From: DASVRZ01 sp038228695
GTDB lineage: Bacteria > Verrucomicrobiota > Verrucomicrobiia > Chthoniobacterales > DASVRZ01
NCBI GenBank assembly: GCA_038228695.1
Contig: JBBRPA010000005.1
Location: forward strand, 1 to 64,000
Reading direction: 5' to 3'
Length of the DNA: 64,000 nucleotides
Part shown: positions 25,342 through 34,673 of the stretch, piece after piece
How the letters are laid out: each line of letters begins with the position of its first letter
Numbering within the stretch: position 1 is the first letter of the stretch
Translations under genes and position numbers: made by a program
The notes under the pieces: generated by a model
Told to the model about the DNA's origin: nothing
Database searches by the model: none
The model's input: only the letters and a program-made list of their open reading frames with translations

Positions 25342-28083
25342 ATGAAGCGCCCGCTCGTCATATTCCTCCTAGGAGTGGGCTTTGTAAGTTTGATCGGAGC
25401 GATCGGGTTTCTGCGGACCCAAGAAAAACGGCCGGCCGCCGCTCTACCGATTGCTACGACTGCCGCTACGGCACAAACGACGCCAGCCTTTTCTGCTAAC
25501 AAGACTTCCGCGATTGGTCAGGCGCGTTCTGGAGGGACTGCTTCGGAATATATTTTGGATGCTCCCCGCAAACGCAACGAACTCGGCCAGCCGTTGCCGT
25601 TTCGCGAGACGAAGCTTGCTGCCGATACCGTAGACGTTCTGCGCCGCGCGCAGCCGGGCAATGTTGTCACTCTGGATCTTTTCCCGGGCGTCCACTTCGC
25701 CATGCACGTGACCGGACGCTGGAACGATGCTGATGGCATTCGCGTGGCCGCTAAACTCGACGGCCATGCCAACCGCGACCGGTTCTTCATGTCTTGGAAC
25801 CAAGACGGCGCACGAGGCCTCGTCGAACTGCCCTCGCAAAATCTTGCGTATGAGGTCGTTTCCACCTCGGACGGCAGTTACCTAGTTCGCGAGTGGCTCT
25901 TGACCGATGTGGTCTGCGCATCGCCCCTGCCCGATGGCCACTCCGCCGACAGCGGTTTGCCACGCCCGGCGGAAAGTGTGCCGGGAACAACGATCGCACA
26001 AATTTCTCCCGGGCAAGTCCCCGTCCTGAATAGTCGCACGGCGGCGTCGGCGGTGATCTACATCGATTTCGATGGTGAAACGGTGAGCGGCTCTGGGTGG
26101 GCGAATGGCGGCACCATCGGAGCACCGGCCGCTCGTCTCAATGCCTCGCAGATCAATGAAGTCTGGGAGCGGGTGGTGCGCGACTACGAGAACTTCGATG
26201 TTAATATCACTACAGACCGCGCGGTTTTTAATGCGGCCCCACTAATTCGCCGAATCCAATGTGTCGTCACCAGCAACGACGCAGCGGCACCCGGCGCTGG
26301 CGGGGTAGCTTACATAGATGTTTTTGCCAGCACGGATAACTCGCTCAAAGTTTGCTGGGCCTTCATCGACAACAATGCCAAGAGTTGCGCCGAAGTGATC
26401 TCGCACGAGGTCGGACACACACTGGGCCTTCACCACGATGGCCGCAACGCCTCCGGTTCGCTGCCTCGCGAAGAATATTACGCGGGCCACGGCAGCGGCG
26501 CCACCGGCTGGGCTCCGATCATGGGTGTCGGCTACTTTCAGGAACTCACCCAATGGAGCAAAGGCGAATACAACCGAGCTAACAACCCAGAAGATGATCT
26601 CGCGATCATGTCCACCGCAGCCAAGATTCCCTATCTCTCTGATGACTGCGGCAACACTACCGCCACGGCCTCCGCAGTGACCGGTGACCGCGTAGACGGA
26701 ATAATCGAGCGAAATACGGATCTCGATTTTTACAGAATCAACCTTCCAGCAGGCACCTACACCATCGTCCTGCAGCCTTCGAGCTATAGTGATGCCGACC
26801 TCGAACTGGACGTGCTCGATTCGGCGAGCCATCCGATTGCTACGTCCAATCCTGCGGACCAGTTATCCGCAACGACCACTTTCAATCTCGCGAGCCCGCA
26901 GACGATTTTTCTACGTGTAACCGGGGTAGGTCCTGGCGACCTGCTCGGCATCGGTTATTCAAATTACGCAAGCCTCGGTAATTACAACATCACCGGATTC
27001 GGAAACCAACAGCAACCGCCATCCGCACCCATCGGTCTGAGCACCAAACAAATCTCCGGCACACAAATACGCGTTTCCTGGACCGCGAATCCTTCAGCGA
27101 CCTCCTATCAACTCTACCGCGACGGCGCGTTGCTAGGAACTGTCAGCGTCACAGAATTTCTCGACTGCTCCCTCCAACCCTCGACGGCATACGCCTACAC
27201 CGTCGTTGCCCTCAATAGCCACGGCTCCAGCCCATCTTCGCCAGCCAGCGTGGTGACGACGCCAGCCTTTGATGAGTTTATCATGGATGGAGATCCCGAT
27301 TTCGCGGGCTACTTAGTGGCCAATCCGGGAATGACCATTTATGCGGCGGTGCGCGGCACGAAACTTTACGTGGCTACTTATTCTCCAGGCGACAACGGCT
27401 CCGGTTACGGCAATGACCACCACATCTTGATCAGCGACACTTTGCTAGCTTCTGCGACCACTCCAGCCCCGTGGGCGAAGAGGGGACTGATGGCAATCCC
27501 CGGCAACAAGCCGTTTCTCGCGGGCGAAAGTAACAGCACCTATGCAGGTTGGTCTAACACTCAGGGAACCACTAAGCTATTCAAGTCCCCGGTAAGCTCC
27601 GGCGTCGTGGAAGGAGTGATTGATCTAGTCGCAGAGTTCGGCGCCATGCCCGAGAATGTTTACGTCGCGGCGGTCGCCTACGAGACAAACGACGCCAGTG
27701 CATCGAACACCAGCTTCGGCCGGATTAATTCGCAAGCACCAGCCGGCAACGGGAACGACAACCTCGAACCGGGCGAATTCCTCCGGATTCCGGTTCGCTC
27801 GGTGGCCGACTCGCGGCAGAACGGCATTTATAACATCCTCGCGCCCGATCGTGAGTTTGCCGTCCAGATCACTTTCGATACACAAACCCGCCCCGTGCTT
27901 GGCTGGAAGTCTGTCCCAGGAAACGCCTACGAAGTTTTTCGTACTAGCAATCTCCAGACCGGCCTGTGGGAACGGCTAACACCGACGCCTCGGACAGCCG
28001 GTGCCACGGAGTGGGAAATGAGCCACACCGACATTGAGGGCAATTTAGGCGCACAGCAATTCTACCGCGTCTCGCACCCGTAA
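25342..28083 (+). CDS. Secreted reprolysin-like zinc metallopeptidase with PPC and fibronectin-III domains
   Basis: 913 residues. An N-terminal hydrophobic signal (LVIFLLGVGFVSLIGAIGFL) is followed by a propeptide-like region (~60-230). The catalytic domain (~235-420) carries HEVGHTLGLHHD, the metzincin HExxHxxGxxH motif with zinc ligands His355, His359 and His365 and catalytic Glu356; a Met-turn candidate is WAPIMGVGYF. A pre-peptidase C-terminal (PPC) domain follows (~440-550, LDFYRINLPAGTYTIVLQPS), then a fibronectin-III domain (~555-640) and a terminal domain ending in a Trp/Tyr-rich tail (YEVFRTSNLQTGLWERL). It is an extracellular protease of unknown target. It is not clearly in an operon. 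Confidence 0.85.
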   Translation: MKRPLVIFLLGVGFVSLIGAIGFLRTQEKRPAAALPIATTAATAQTTPAFSANKTSAIGQARSGGTASEYILDAPRKRNELGQPLPFRETKLAADTVDVLRRAQPGNVVTLDLFPGVHFAMHVTGRWNDADGIRVAAKLDGHANRDRFFMSWNQDGARGLVELPSQNLAYEVVSTSDGSYLVREWLLTDVVCASPLPDGHSADSGLPRPAESVPGTTIAQISPGQVPVLNSRTAASAVIYIDFDGETVSGSGWANGGTIGAPAARLNASQINEVWERVVRDYENFDVNITTDRAVFNAAPLIRRIQCVVTSNDAAAPGAGGVAYIDVFASTDNSLKVCWAFIDNNAKSCAEVISHEVGHTLGLHHDGRNASGSLPREEYYAGHGSGATGWAPIMGVGYFQELTQWSKGEYNRANNPEDDLAIMSTAAKIPYLSDDCGNTTATASAVTGDRVDGIIERNTDLDFYRINLPAGTYTIVLQPSSYSDADLELDVLDSASHPIATSNPADQLSATTTFNLASPQTIFLRVTGVGPGDLLGIGYSNYASLGNYNITGFGNQQQPPSAPIGLSTKQISGTQIRVSWTANPSATSYQLYRDGALLGTVSVTEFLDCSLQPSTAYAYTVVALNSHGSSPSSPASVVTTPAFDEFIMDGDPDFAGYLVANPGMTIYAAVRGTKLYVATYSPGDNGSGYGNDHHILISDTLLASATTPAPWAKRGLMAIPGNKPFLAGESNSTYAGWSNTQGTTKLFKSPVSSGVVEGVIDLVAEFGAMPENVYVAAVAYETNDASASNTSFGRINSQAPAGNGNDNLEPGEFLRIPVRSVADSRQNGIYNILAPDREFAVQITFDTQTRPVLGWKSVPGNAYEVFRTSNLQTGLWERLTPTPRTAGATEWEMSHTDIEGNLGAQQFYRVSHP

Positions 28084-28145
28084 GAGAGTGTAAAAATACC
28101 CACCAGCGCGCGTCTGCCCCCCAGAAAGCAGTCGTGAATGACCGA

Positions 28146-29831
28146 TTAAAACTTCCACTCCGTCCGCAGTCCGCAGGAAAAGTCATTCCGCGAGCCGAAA
28201 TCCGTCCGCTCGTCCACGCTCACACTCACCGTCCAGCGTTCGCCGATTTCCACATTCACCGCTGCGCCCACGCTCAGCGCGTCGTAACTGGCCGACTCGC
28301 GCTCCGCTTGCACTCGGTAATTGCCAAAACTTTGGCCGCTCGAAAATGAAAACGGCGATTGCAACAACCTCGCGCTCACCGAGTTAGTGTCGTCCAAGTT
28401 CTCGCGCTCCCAGCCAACGTGCAGCAGTGGCGTGATCGCTCCCCAACTGGTGTGCAATTTCCAACTCCCCTGCCAGCCCAAGGTGCTAACTAGTGAATCG
28501 TAGCTCTGCGAATCGTAACGCAAGTTCGCGCTGCCGCCGCCGTGCTCGCTCGTGCCATCGAGATCGCCATGCACATAGGTCAGGCTTAGATACGGGCCGG
28601 TGGAAATCGTGTCGCTCAGTTTGAAAATGTAGCCGGTATTCAGACTCACTAGATGGCTCCAGGCGTCTGCGCTGCTTCGAGCCGTGCCGCCGGTCAACGT
28701 GTTGCGATCCACCGAATTCTCGAAGAGGCCCACACTGTAGAGCAAATCGGCAAACCACGGCGTCCCGCGCCACGTGGCATAGACACTTAACGCGCCACCA
28801 TTGAGCTTCTGCGTGCCGAGATTATCGGAAAAATCCGTCTCGCTGTGAACGTAGGTCGCGGCCACACCAAAGCGGAACTGCGGCCGCACCGTCCACTCCG
28901 CCCCTACCGTGCCGGATTCGCGGGTGTCGTCCAGCCCGGCGCTCGTGCTGCCGCTATCCTGACTCAGCCAACCTGCGCTGCCACTCACAAAACCGCGTAT
29001 CGTGCCCTCGGGAGCAGCCACTTCCTTCGGTTCTTTGGCGTCTTTCCCGTCCTTGGCGTAGCTGGTGCTCGGTGTGCCTTGCGGGAACTGCGAATCGTTA
29101 TCGCCAAGCCAGAGGCGGAAAATGCGTCCATTCACATCGCCGATCCCGCCGCTGTGCGCGTTCACCAGCGACTCCCGCTGCGAAAGCAGGATGGGCAACC
29201 CGCTTTCCAGCGTGGAAAACACCGCTCCGAGATCTAGCGTGATGCTGCGTTGTTGAAGATAAGTCTCCACCGTCGGCGCTCCGCCCGTGAGCGTGGTGGT
29301 CACAGTCTGCACGAACTCGTTGTTCGTATTTATATTCACATTTGTGTCGCCGAATTGCAGGACGATCAAAGTCATGCGGTTCGGTCCGACATGGACACTC
29401 CCGGGACCGAAGGTCGCGACCGCAGGTTCTTCCGTGCTCGTCGGCCCGGAGATCTGGGAACTGGTGCTGCTGGAGCCGCCGGAGCCCGGCGTGCGGCTGA
29501 GCAATTGCAGCGAAGCACCCTGCGGAAAGGGCGGCAACTGCGCCCGAAGCGTTGCCAGCGCCGCATTCAGCACCGACTGCACCTTTCGATCACTCAGCGG
29601 ACGTCCGCCATTCCAAACCGTGTTCACCTGGTCGCCGCCCGCGATGATGTTCTGCACCACGCCCGTGCTCGTGCGCTGGTCTACCGTCACATTCGTCGTC
29701 GTCGTATGGGACGTCGTCGAGGTTGTATCGGTGGTGGTGCCTCCCACCGCCAAGCACGCCGCCGCGCCGGAGAGGAAAACGAGAGAAGCGACTAAGCAGC
29801 GCGAGACCCGGAAACGAAAGAGATAGTTCAT
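28146..29831 (-). CDS. Autotransporter-type outer-membrane beta-barrel protein
   Basis: 561 residues with a long signal peptide (to about residue 28, AAACLAVGG). Then comes a Thr/Ser-rich segment (TTTDTTSTTSHTTTTNVTVD) and a passenger-like region to ~280. The C-terminal ~280 residues form alternating beta strands (e.g. FRFGVAATYVHSETDFSDN; GYIFKLSDTISTGPYLSLTY) and end in TEWKF, an aromatic terminal residue as outer-membrane barrels need for BAM recognition. This matches the autotransporter beta-domain pattern. The passenger is short (~250 residues) and has no recognisable activity. No partner gene is adjacent. Confidence 0.8.
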   Translation of the reverse strand: MNYLFRFRVSRCLVASLVFLSGAAACLAVGGTTTDTTSTTSHTTTTNVTVDQRTSTGVVQNIIAGGDQVNTVWNGGRPLSDRKVQSVLNAALATLRAQLPPFPQGASLQLLSRTPGSGGSSSTSSQISGPTSTEEPAVATFGPGSVHVGPNRMTLIVLQFGDTNVNINTNNEFVQTVTTTLTGGAPTVETYLQQRSITLDLGAVFSTLESGLPILLSQRESLVNAHSGGIGDVNGRIFRLWLGDNDSQFPQGTPSTSYAKDGKDAKEPKEVAAPEGTIRGFVSGSAGWLSQDSGSTSAGLDDTRESGTVGAEWTVRPQFRFGVAATYVHSETDFSDNLGTQKLNGGALSVYATWRGTPWFADLLYSVGLFENSVDRNTLTGGTARSSADAWSHLVSLNTGYIFKLSDTISTGPYLSLTYVHGDLDGTSEHGGGSANLRYDSQSYDSLVSTLGWQGSWKLHTSWGAITPLLHVGWERENLDDTNSVSARLLQSPFSFSSGQSFGNYRVQAERESASYDALSVGAAVNVEIGERWTVSVSVDERTDFGSRNDFSCGLRTEWKF

Positions 29832-29956
29832 AGGAGCTTTTTGTTGGTCGGATTTTAGAAATGTCGAAACGCATTTTCAAGACAAACCTTAGTATCTCCT
29901 AGGCGGCCCAATCGAGACTTCCGGCACCGCTGCGCCTTAAACGAGTTGGCCAAGCT

Positions 29957-29979
29957 AGAACAAGCCGTTCGCTTGTTCT
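29957..29979. repeat. Short palindrome AGAACAAGC-N5-GCTTGTTCT downstream of ftsB
   Basis: A perfect 9-bp inverted repeat with a 5-nt loop. Related palindromes built on AACAAGCT..AGCTTGTT occur at 41421-41439, and degenerate relatives at 37425-37440 and 42308-42322. The element sits just past the stop of the ftsB-like gene and may stabilise the eno-ftsB transcript end, but it has no T-run. Confidence 0.6.
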
Positions 29980-29982
29980 CCC

Positions 29983-30351
29983 TTATTTAACTGCTTGGGG
30001 CGGCTGCGATCCGCCGATGGCAGCCGTATCGAAGCGGAAGATGGTTTCGCCTTCCCGCGCTAGATCTAGCTTATCGCGGGCGATAAGGCCGAGGTATTCG
30101 GGGTCGTTGCGGAGGCGAGCAACTTCGCGGGTGTTTTTCTCGTTCAGGACTTGCGCGGTCTCAACGTCGGCGCGGATTTTGGCGAGGGCAGCTTTTTGTT
30201 CGGAACGCGCTTTCAACGCCGGATAAAAGCAGGCTAGCATTCCAATTAGGAAAACCATGCCGATGAGTCCGAGGATCAGTCGGTTGAGGGTCTGGAGATA
30301 ACTCCGATCCTTGCGCCGCTTAAACTCAGGGAATCCCGTGGCCTCGGTCAA
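29983..30351 (-). CDS. FtsB/DivIC-type septum-formation initiator
   Basis: 122 residues, 15 bases downstream of eno, the same arrangement as eno-ftsB in many bacteria. It has a cytoplasmic N-terminus, one transmembrane helix (LILGLIGMVFLIGMLACFYP), a coiled coil (SEQKAALAKIRADVETAQVL) and the DivIC-type 'LRNDPEYLGLIARDKLDLAR' motif, followed by EGETIFRF. This is the family that links late divisome proteins at the septum in the inner membrane. The C-terminal tail past RF is weakly conserved. Confidence 0.85.
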   Translation of the reverse strand: MTEATGFPEFKRRKDRSYLQTLNRLILGLIGMVFLIGMLACFYPALKARSEQKAALAKIRADVETAQVLNEKNTREVARLRNDPEYLGLIARDKLDLAREGETIFRFDTAAIGGSQPPQAVK

Positions 30352-30366
30352 TTTATACGTCCTTAC

Positions 30367-31650
30367 TTAGCGCATCTTACCGCCATAAATCGCGTTGTCA
30401 CCCAATTCTTCCTCGATGCGGAGGAGTTGGTTATATTTTGCGACGCGATCGGTCCGGCAAAGGGAGCCGGTTTTGATTTGGCCAGCGTTCGTAGCGACGG
30501 CGATGTCGGCGATCGTCGTGTCCTCGGTCTCGCCCGAACGATGGCTAATAACGGCGGTGTATTTGTTTTCCTTGGCGAGTTCGATGGCGTCGAGCGTCTC
30601 GGTCAGCGTGCCAATTTGGTTGACCTTAACAAGGATGGAGTTCGCCACGCCTTGGTCGATGCCCTTCTGAAGGAACTGGACGTTCGTAACGAAAAGATCG
30701 TCGCCGACGAGTTGGGTTTTGTCGCCCATCTCTTCGGTTAGAATTTTCCAACCGGCCCAGTCGTTTTCGGCGCAGCCGTCTTCGATGGAAATGATCGGAT
30801 ACTTTTTCTGCAAATCTTTGTAGTAGGAAACGAGTTCGGCGGCGGTGCGCTTGGAGCCGTCGGATTTTTTGAATACGTAGAGTCCAGTCTTTTTATCGAA
30901 GAACTCGCTCGAAGCCACGTCGAGGCCAAAGAAAATATCCTCGCCGAGTTTGTAGCCCGCTTTTTTGATGGCCTTTGCGATGGTAGAAAGCGCGTCGTCG
31001 GCGCTGTCGAATTTCGGAGCGAAGCCGCCTTCGTCACCAATCGCGGTGGCAAGTCCGCGATCTTTCAGGATGCTTTTCAGTGCGTGAAAAATCTCGGTGC
31101 CGTAGCGGAGCGCTTCGCGGAAAGTCGGCGCGCCTTTCGGGATGATCATGAATTCCTGGAAATCGATCGGGGCATCGGAGTGCGCGCCGCCGTTGATGAT
31201 GTTCATCATCGGAACGGGGAGGACTTTAGCGTTAGGTCCGCCGAGGTATTTGAAGAGTGGGATGCCTTGTTGGGAGGCAGCGGCGTGAGCGGTGGCGAGG
31301 GAGACGGCGAGGAGGGCGTTTGCGCCGAGAGCGGATTTGTTAGGCGTGCCGTCGAGGGCGATCATGGTTTTATCGACGGAGACTTGATCAAACGCGTCGA
31401 TACCGACGAGAGCCTCGGCGATTTTTTTCTCGATCGCGGCAACGGCTTTGGTGACGCCTTTGCCGAGGTAACGGGCCTTCACGCCGTCGCGGAGTTCCCA
31501 GGCCTCGTGTTCGCCAGTACTAGCTCCGCTCGGGACGGCTGCGCGTCCGACTGCGCCGCCGGAAAGTTCGACGTCGGCTTCGACGGTGGGGTTGCCGCGA
31601 GAGTCGAGGATTTCACGAGCGCGGATATCAGCAATGGCAGAGATGGACAT
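30367..31650 (-). CDS. eno: Enolase
   Basis: 427 residues, full length. It interconverts 2-phosphoglycerate and phosphoenolpyruvate in glycolysis. The N-terminus (ADIRAREILDSRGNPTVEAD) and the GASTGEHEAWELRDG loop, catalytic KVNQIGTLTETLDA (Lys base) and SHRSGETEDTTIADIAVATN are standard, as are the Mg ligands in the barrel (GLDVASSEF and SIEDGCAENDW). It is followed closely by the ftsB-like gene, suggesting a two-gene transcript. Confidence 0.97.
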   Translation of the reverse strand: MSISAIADIRAREILDSRGNPTVEADVELSGGAVGRAAVPSGASTGEHEAWELRDGVKARYLGKGVTKAVAAIEKKIAEALVGIDAFDQVSVDKTMIALDGTPNKSALGANALLAVSLATAHAAASQQGIPLFKYLGGPNAKVLPVPMMNIINGGAHSDAPIDFQEFMIIPKGAPTFREALRYGTEIFHALKSILKDRGLATAIGDEGGFAPKFDSADDALSTIAKAIKKAGYKLGEDIFFGLDVASSEFFDKKTGLYVFKKSDGSKRTAAELVSYYKDLQKKYPIISIEDGCAENDWAGWKILTEEMGDKTQLVGDDLFVTNVQFLQKGIDQGVANSILVKVNQIGTLTETLDAIELAKENKYTAVISHRSGETEDTTIADIAVATNAGQIKTGSLCRTDRVAKYNQLLRIEEELGDNAIYGGKMR

Positions 31651-31700
31651 AAAGGTTTGGTTGGTGGTTGGTTGGTAAAAACGAGCGGTTAGCTTGTCAT

Positions 31701-32098
31701 CTAGTTCTGGAAAACGTCAATCTTCTTTTTGTCCCAAAACGGAGACCGTTTTATCCGCGGATTATACCCATCCTCAAAAGTTATCAGTGGAACCCTGCAT
31801 TGTGATTGTAGGATTTGCGAATTCTGGAGCAGAGAGGTGAGGGCGAGGAGGATGCGCTCCATGAGGACGTCGGAAGTTTTGGCGATAAAGCCGGCGAACC
31901 AGTGGGTTTTGCGATGGAGCCAGAGACGTTCGATGGCGTTGTAATCGGGACTGGAGGGTGGCAGATAGACTGGGCGAAAATGATGCCAACGCAGGCTTTT
32001 GGCTTTGTGCCAACTGGCGTTGTCGAGAATCTCTAACAGATCTTTGCCAAGACGGCGGCGAAAATGTCGGGCGGGTTCACAGCCGAAATGCGGGCAAC
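31701..32098 (-). pseudogene. IS630-family transposase, C-terminal DDE fragment
   Basis: An open frame of about 130 codons on the minus strand. LGKDLLEILDNASWHKAKSL contains the second Asp of the DDE triad and SSPDYNAIERLWLHRKTHWF contains the final Glu; both are IS630/Tc1-mariner hallmarks. The first catalytic Asp and the N-terminal helix-turn-helix are missing, so it is inactive. It ends 3 bases before the stop of hisB and lies between hisB and eno. A 36-nt piece of the same sequence lies in inverted orientation at 506-541. Confidence 0.75.
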
Positions 32099-32100
32099 TA

Positions 32101-32691
32101 CTAGAGCACGCCTTTGGTGCTCGGCACGCCGCTGACGCGGGGGTCGATCTGGCAGGCGGTGTCGAGGGCGCGGGCGAGGCCTTTAAAAAGGGCTTCGGCG
32201 AGGTGATGCGAGTCGCGTCCGTAAAGGATCTCGGCGTGCAAATTGGCCCCGGCGTGGACGGCGAAGCCGCGGAAGAATTCTTCGACGAGTTGGAACTCGA
32301 AGTTACCGCCAATCGGCGCGGCGTTTTGCGGGGCGCGGTATTCGAGAAAGGGGCGTCCGCTCAAGTCGATGACGACGCGGGCGAGGGTCTCGTCCATCGG
32401 TAGGTAAGCGTGCCCGTAACGGCGGATGCCCTTTTTGTCGCCGAGCGCTTTAGCGATGGCTTGTCCGAGGCTGATGCCGCAATCTTCGACGGTGTGGTGG
32501 AAGTCCACTTCGATGTCGCCCTTGGCCTCGATCTTCAAGTTCACCAAGCTGTGTTTGGTGAAGAGATTCAGCATGTGATCGAGGAACGCGATGCCGGTGG
32601 AAATGTGAGCTTTGCCCATGCCGTCGAGGTTGAGTTCGACCCGGATCTGGGTCTCGGCGGTGTTGCGTTCGATAAGGGCGGTGCGGGACAT
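32101..32691 (-). CDS. hisB: Imidazoleglycerol-phosphate dehydratase
   Basis: 196 residues, the monofunctional HisB without a phosphatase domain. It dehydrates imidazole glycerol phosphate to imidazole acetol phosphate. It starts RTALIERNTAETQIRVELNL and shows the metal-binding blocks GIAFLDHMLNLFTKHSL, DFHHTVEDCGISLG, YLPMDETLARVVIDLSGRP and FFRGFAVHAGANLHAEILYG. The C-terminus SGVPSTKGVL is normal. It stands apart from hisH-hisA (plus strand, 6.7-8.0 kb) although hisB usually precedes them, and its 3' end abuts the IS630 remnant. Confidence 0.95.
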   Translation of the reverse strand: MSRTALIERNTAETQIRVELNLDGMGKAHISTGIAFLDHMLNLFTKHSLVNLKIEAKGDIEVDFHHTVEDCGISLGQAIAKALGDKKGIRRYGHAYLPMDETLARVVIDLSGRPFLEYRAPQNAAPIGGNFEFQLVEEFFRGFAVHAGANLHAEILYGRDSHHLAEALFKGLARALDTACQIDPRVSGVPSTKGVL

Positions 32692-32757
32692 GGTGGAAAA
32701 TTATGATTTATGAATGAGGAATTTTGAATGGGGAGCACCTTCTTCCGGATTGGAATT

Positions 32758-34062
32758 TTAGACGGTGGTCGATTTTTTACCCTTGGACTTCATCACGAAG
32801 GAAACGATTCCGGCGAGGAGAGCTACGCCGCCTAGGATGGAGGCTGCGCCGGGGATGGTGGCGTAGAAGGCGGGGTTCTCCTCCTCGGGAGTAGGTGAAC
32901 TCGCAGCAGCGGGTGGGGGTGTGGCGACTGGTTTCGGTGTGGGCTTGGGGGTGGCGGTGGGAACCGGGGTCGGGGTGGGGGTGGGGGTGGCCTTGGCTGC
33001 GGTGAGGGCGGAGGTCGCTTCCTTGGTTAGGAGGTTGGCGCTCCAAAGGGTGGTGGCCTTTTGAAGAGAGGCCGTGGCGGCGGCGAGGTCACCAGCGATG
33101 ATTTGTTTTTCCACCTCATCGGCGGCAGCGATGGACTCATGCATCGGAGCGGTCTTTATCGCGTTCATTCGGCTGGCTTCGGCGGTGAGGGCAGTCTGGA
33201 GGGTGTCGATGCTCTTGGCGTGGCGGGGATAGATGGGGGTCCATTTCGCCCCGGACTTGGTCGCGGCTTCGAGGGCGGCGTTGGCTTTGGCGTCCTCGGC
33301 GGCAGCGGCGGCGATGAGCGGGGCTTTTTTGAAGTCGGGAAGGATGTCGAGGCCTTTTTTCCGCTCGGCGAGGTCGTTGGCGAGGATGGCGCGTTTGGTG
33401 TTGATCTCCGTCTGCACGCGGGGCAGGAGTTGCATCGCGAAATCGACCGCGTCGGGGTAGGCGCGAGTGCCGGGGTAGGCTTTCTCTAATTTGTTGAAGA
33501 GATTGAGCGCCCCAATGGTGTCGCCGGATTGGGCCACGGTGCGAATCTGCTGGAGAAGAAGGGTGGCGCTAACTTGGTCCTTCTGCTTTTCCAGTTCCTC
33601 GGCGGTATACCAGATGTATTCGACTTTGACATCACCGACGGAAACGCGCTTTTTGCCTTTTTCGAGAGTGGCGACCATTTGCTCGACTTCGGGAACGTGA
33701 TTGCTGTCGGGGTATTGCTTGAGGAATTCCTTCAGTTTGTCGATGGCGATGCCGTATTCGAGCGGGGAGCGGGAATTGGCGCGGGGGCCGTAGGGTTTGA
33801 CGATGAGGAAGGCGGCCTCGGCGGGGTCGGGTTTTTCGATTCGCTCGATGTCGGCTTTCTGAATAATCCGTAGATCGGTGACGGAGGCGCTCATTTTCAC
33901 ATCGGCCTCGACGGTGGTATCGGTGGTGCGGGAGATTTTGGCATCGAGACGTTCGCCAGTTTTCAGGATGATGGTGTCGGCGGGCAGAGTGCCGGTCAGG
34001 AGCAGGCTAAGGCTAAGAGTAGAGCAAAGAGTCTTTCGGGGGGACAGGGAGGTTTTGAACAT
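32758..34062 (-). CDS. Exported helical protein with Pro/Thr linker and C-terminal membrane anchor
   Basis: 434 residues: a signal peptide (LCSTLSLSLLLTGTLPA), a beta-rich domain (~30-75, IILKTGERLDAKISRTTDTT), a long helical region with TPR-like pairs (LKEFLKQYPDSNHVPEVEQM; ALNLFNKLEKAYPGTRAYPD), a striking TPTPTPTPVPTATPKPTPKP linker (~360-385), and a terminal transmembrane helix (ASILGGVALLAGIVSFVM) with a basic tail (KSKGKKSTTV). That end layout recalls sorting-type C-termini, though I see no LPXTG or PEP motif. It stands alone, 67 bases after hisB. Function unknown. Confidence 0.75.
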   Translation of the reverse strand: MFKTSLSPRKTLCSTLSLSLLLTGTLPADTIILKTGERLDAKISRTTDTTVEADVKMSASVTDLRIIQKADIERIEKPDPAEAAFLIVKPYGPRANSRSPLEYGIAIDKLKEFLKQYPDSNHVPEVEQMVATLEKGKKRVSVGDVKVEYIWYTAEELEKQKDQVSATLLLQQIRTVAQSGDTIGALNLFNKLEKAYPGTRAYPDAVDFAMQLLPRVQTEINTKRAILANDLAERKKGLDILPDFKKAPLIAAAAAEDAKANAALEAATKSGAKWTPIYPRHAKSIDTLQTALTAEASRMNAIKTAPMHESIAAADEVEKQIIAGDLAAATASLQKATTLWSANLLTKEATSALTAAKATPTPTPTPVPTATPKPTPKPVATPPPAAASSPTPEEENPAFYATIPGAASILGGVALLAGIVSFVMKSKGKKSTTV

Positions 34063-34151
34063 GAGTTTTAGTAAAGTAACGGATCAGCCGCAATTTTGAA
34101 GAAGAAAGAACGGTGGGCAATTTCACTTGTTTGGAGGGAGCGGTGAGGAAA

Positions 34152-34673
34152 CTAGGCGCTCGGGGAAGTGGAGTGGGGAGGTTGGAGTTCGAGTTTAGGG
34201 AGGATTTTTTCGAGAAGAACCGGCAGGGGATCGGAAATCTCCGCGACGATGGCGTTCTTTGGTTCCTCGAGGGTGGCGAATTGGCTGTCGAGGAGGGTGG
34301 GGGACATGAAATGGTTCGAGCGCGATTCGAGGCGGGTGCGGATGGTTTCGCGGGAGCCGTGGAGGTAGATGAATCGGAGGCTGGGGAGGTCGGCGGCAAG
34401 CCGTTCGCGATAGACTTGGCGGAGGGCGGAACAGGCGAGAAACAGGGGGGCGGTGGTGGCAGCGGCGTGGGCGCGCAATGCGGCGTTGAGGATGTCGAGC
34501 CAGGGCCAGCGATCGTCGTCGGTGAGCGGGATGCCGGCGTGCATTTTGGCTTTGTTCGCGGCGGGATGGAAATCATCGCCGTCGAGGTAAAGGCCGCCGG
34601 TGCGTTCGGCGAGAAGTCGGGCGACGCTGCTTTTGCCGCAACCAGAGACGCCCATGACGATGTAGAGACTCAT
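34152..34673 (-). CDS. gntK: Gluconokinase
   Basis: 173 residues of the P-loop gluconokinase (GntK/IdnK) type, which phosphorylates D-gluconate to 6-phosphogluconate for the pentose phosphate or Entner-Doudoroff pathways. The Walker A motif is MGVSGCGKSSVARLLAER; GLYLDGDDFHPAANKAKMHAG is the family's substrate-binding signature; ACSALRQVYRERL is typical of the mobile lid side. Start at 34673 directly abuts the stop of the LarA-like gene (34674). Third gene of the SDR-LarA-gntK operon. Confidence 0.9.
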   Translation of the reverse strand: MSLYIVMGVSGCGKSSVARLLAERTGGLYLDGDDFHPAANKAKMHAGIPLTDDDRWPWLDILNAALRAHAAATTAPLFLACSALRQVYRERLAADLPSLRFIYLHGSRETIRTRLESRSNHFMSPTLLDSQFATLEEPKNAIVAEISDPLPVLLEKILPKLELQPPHSTSPSA

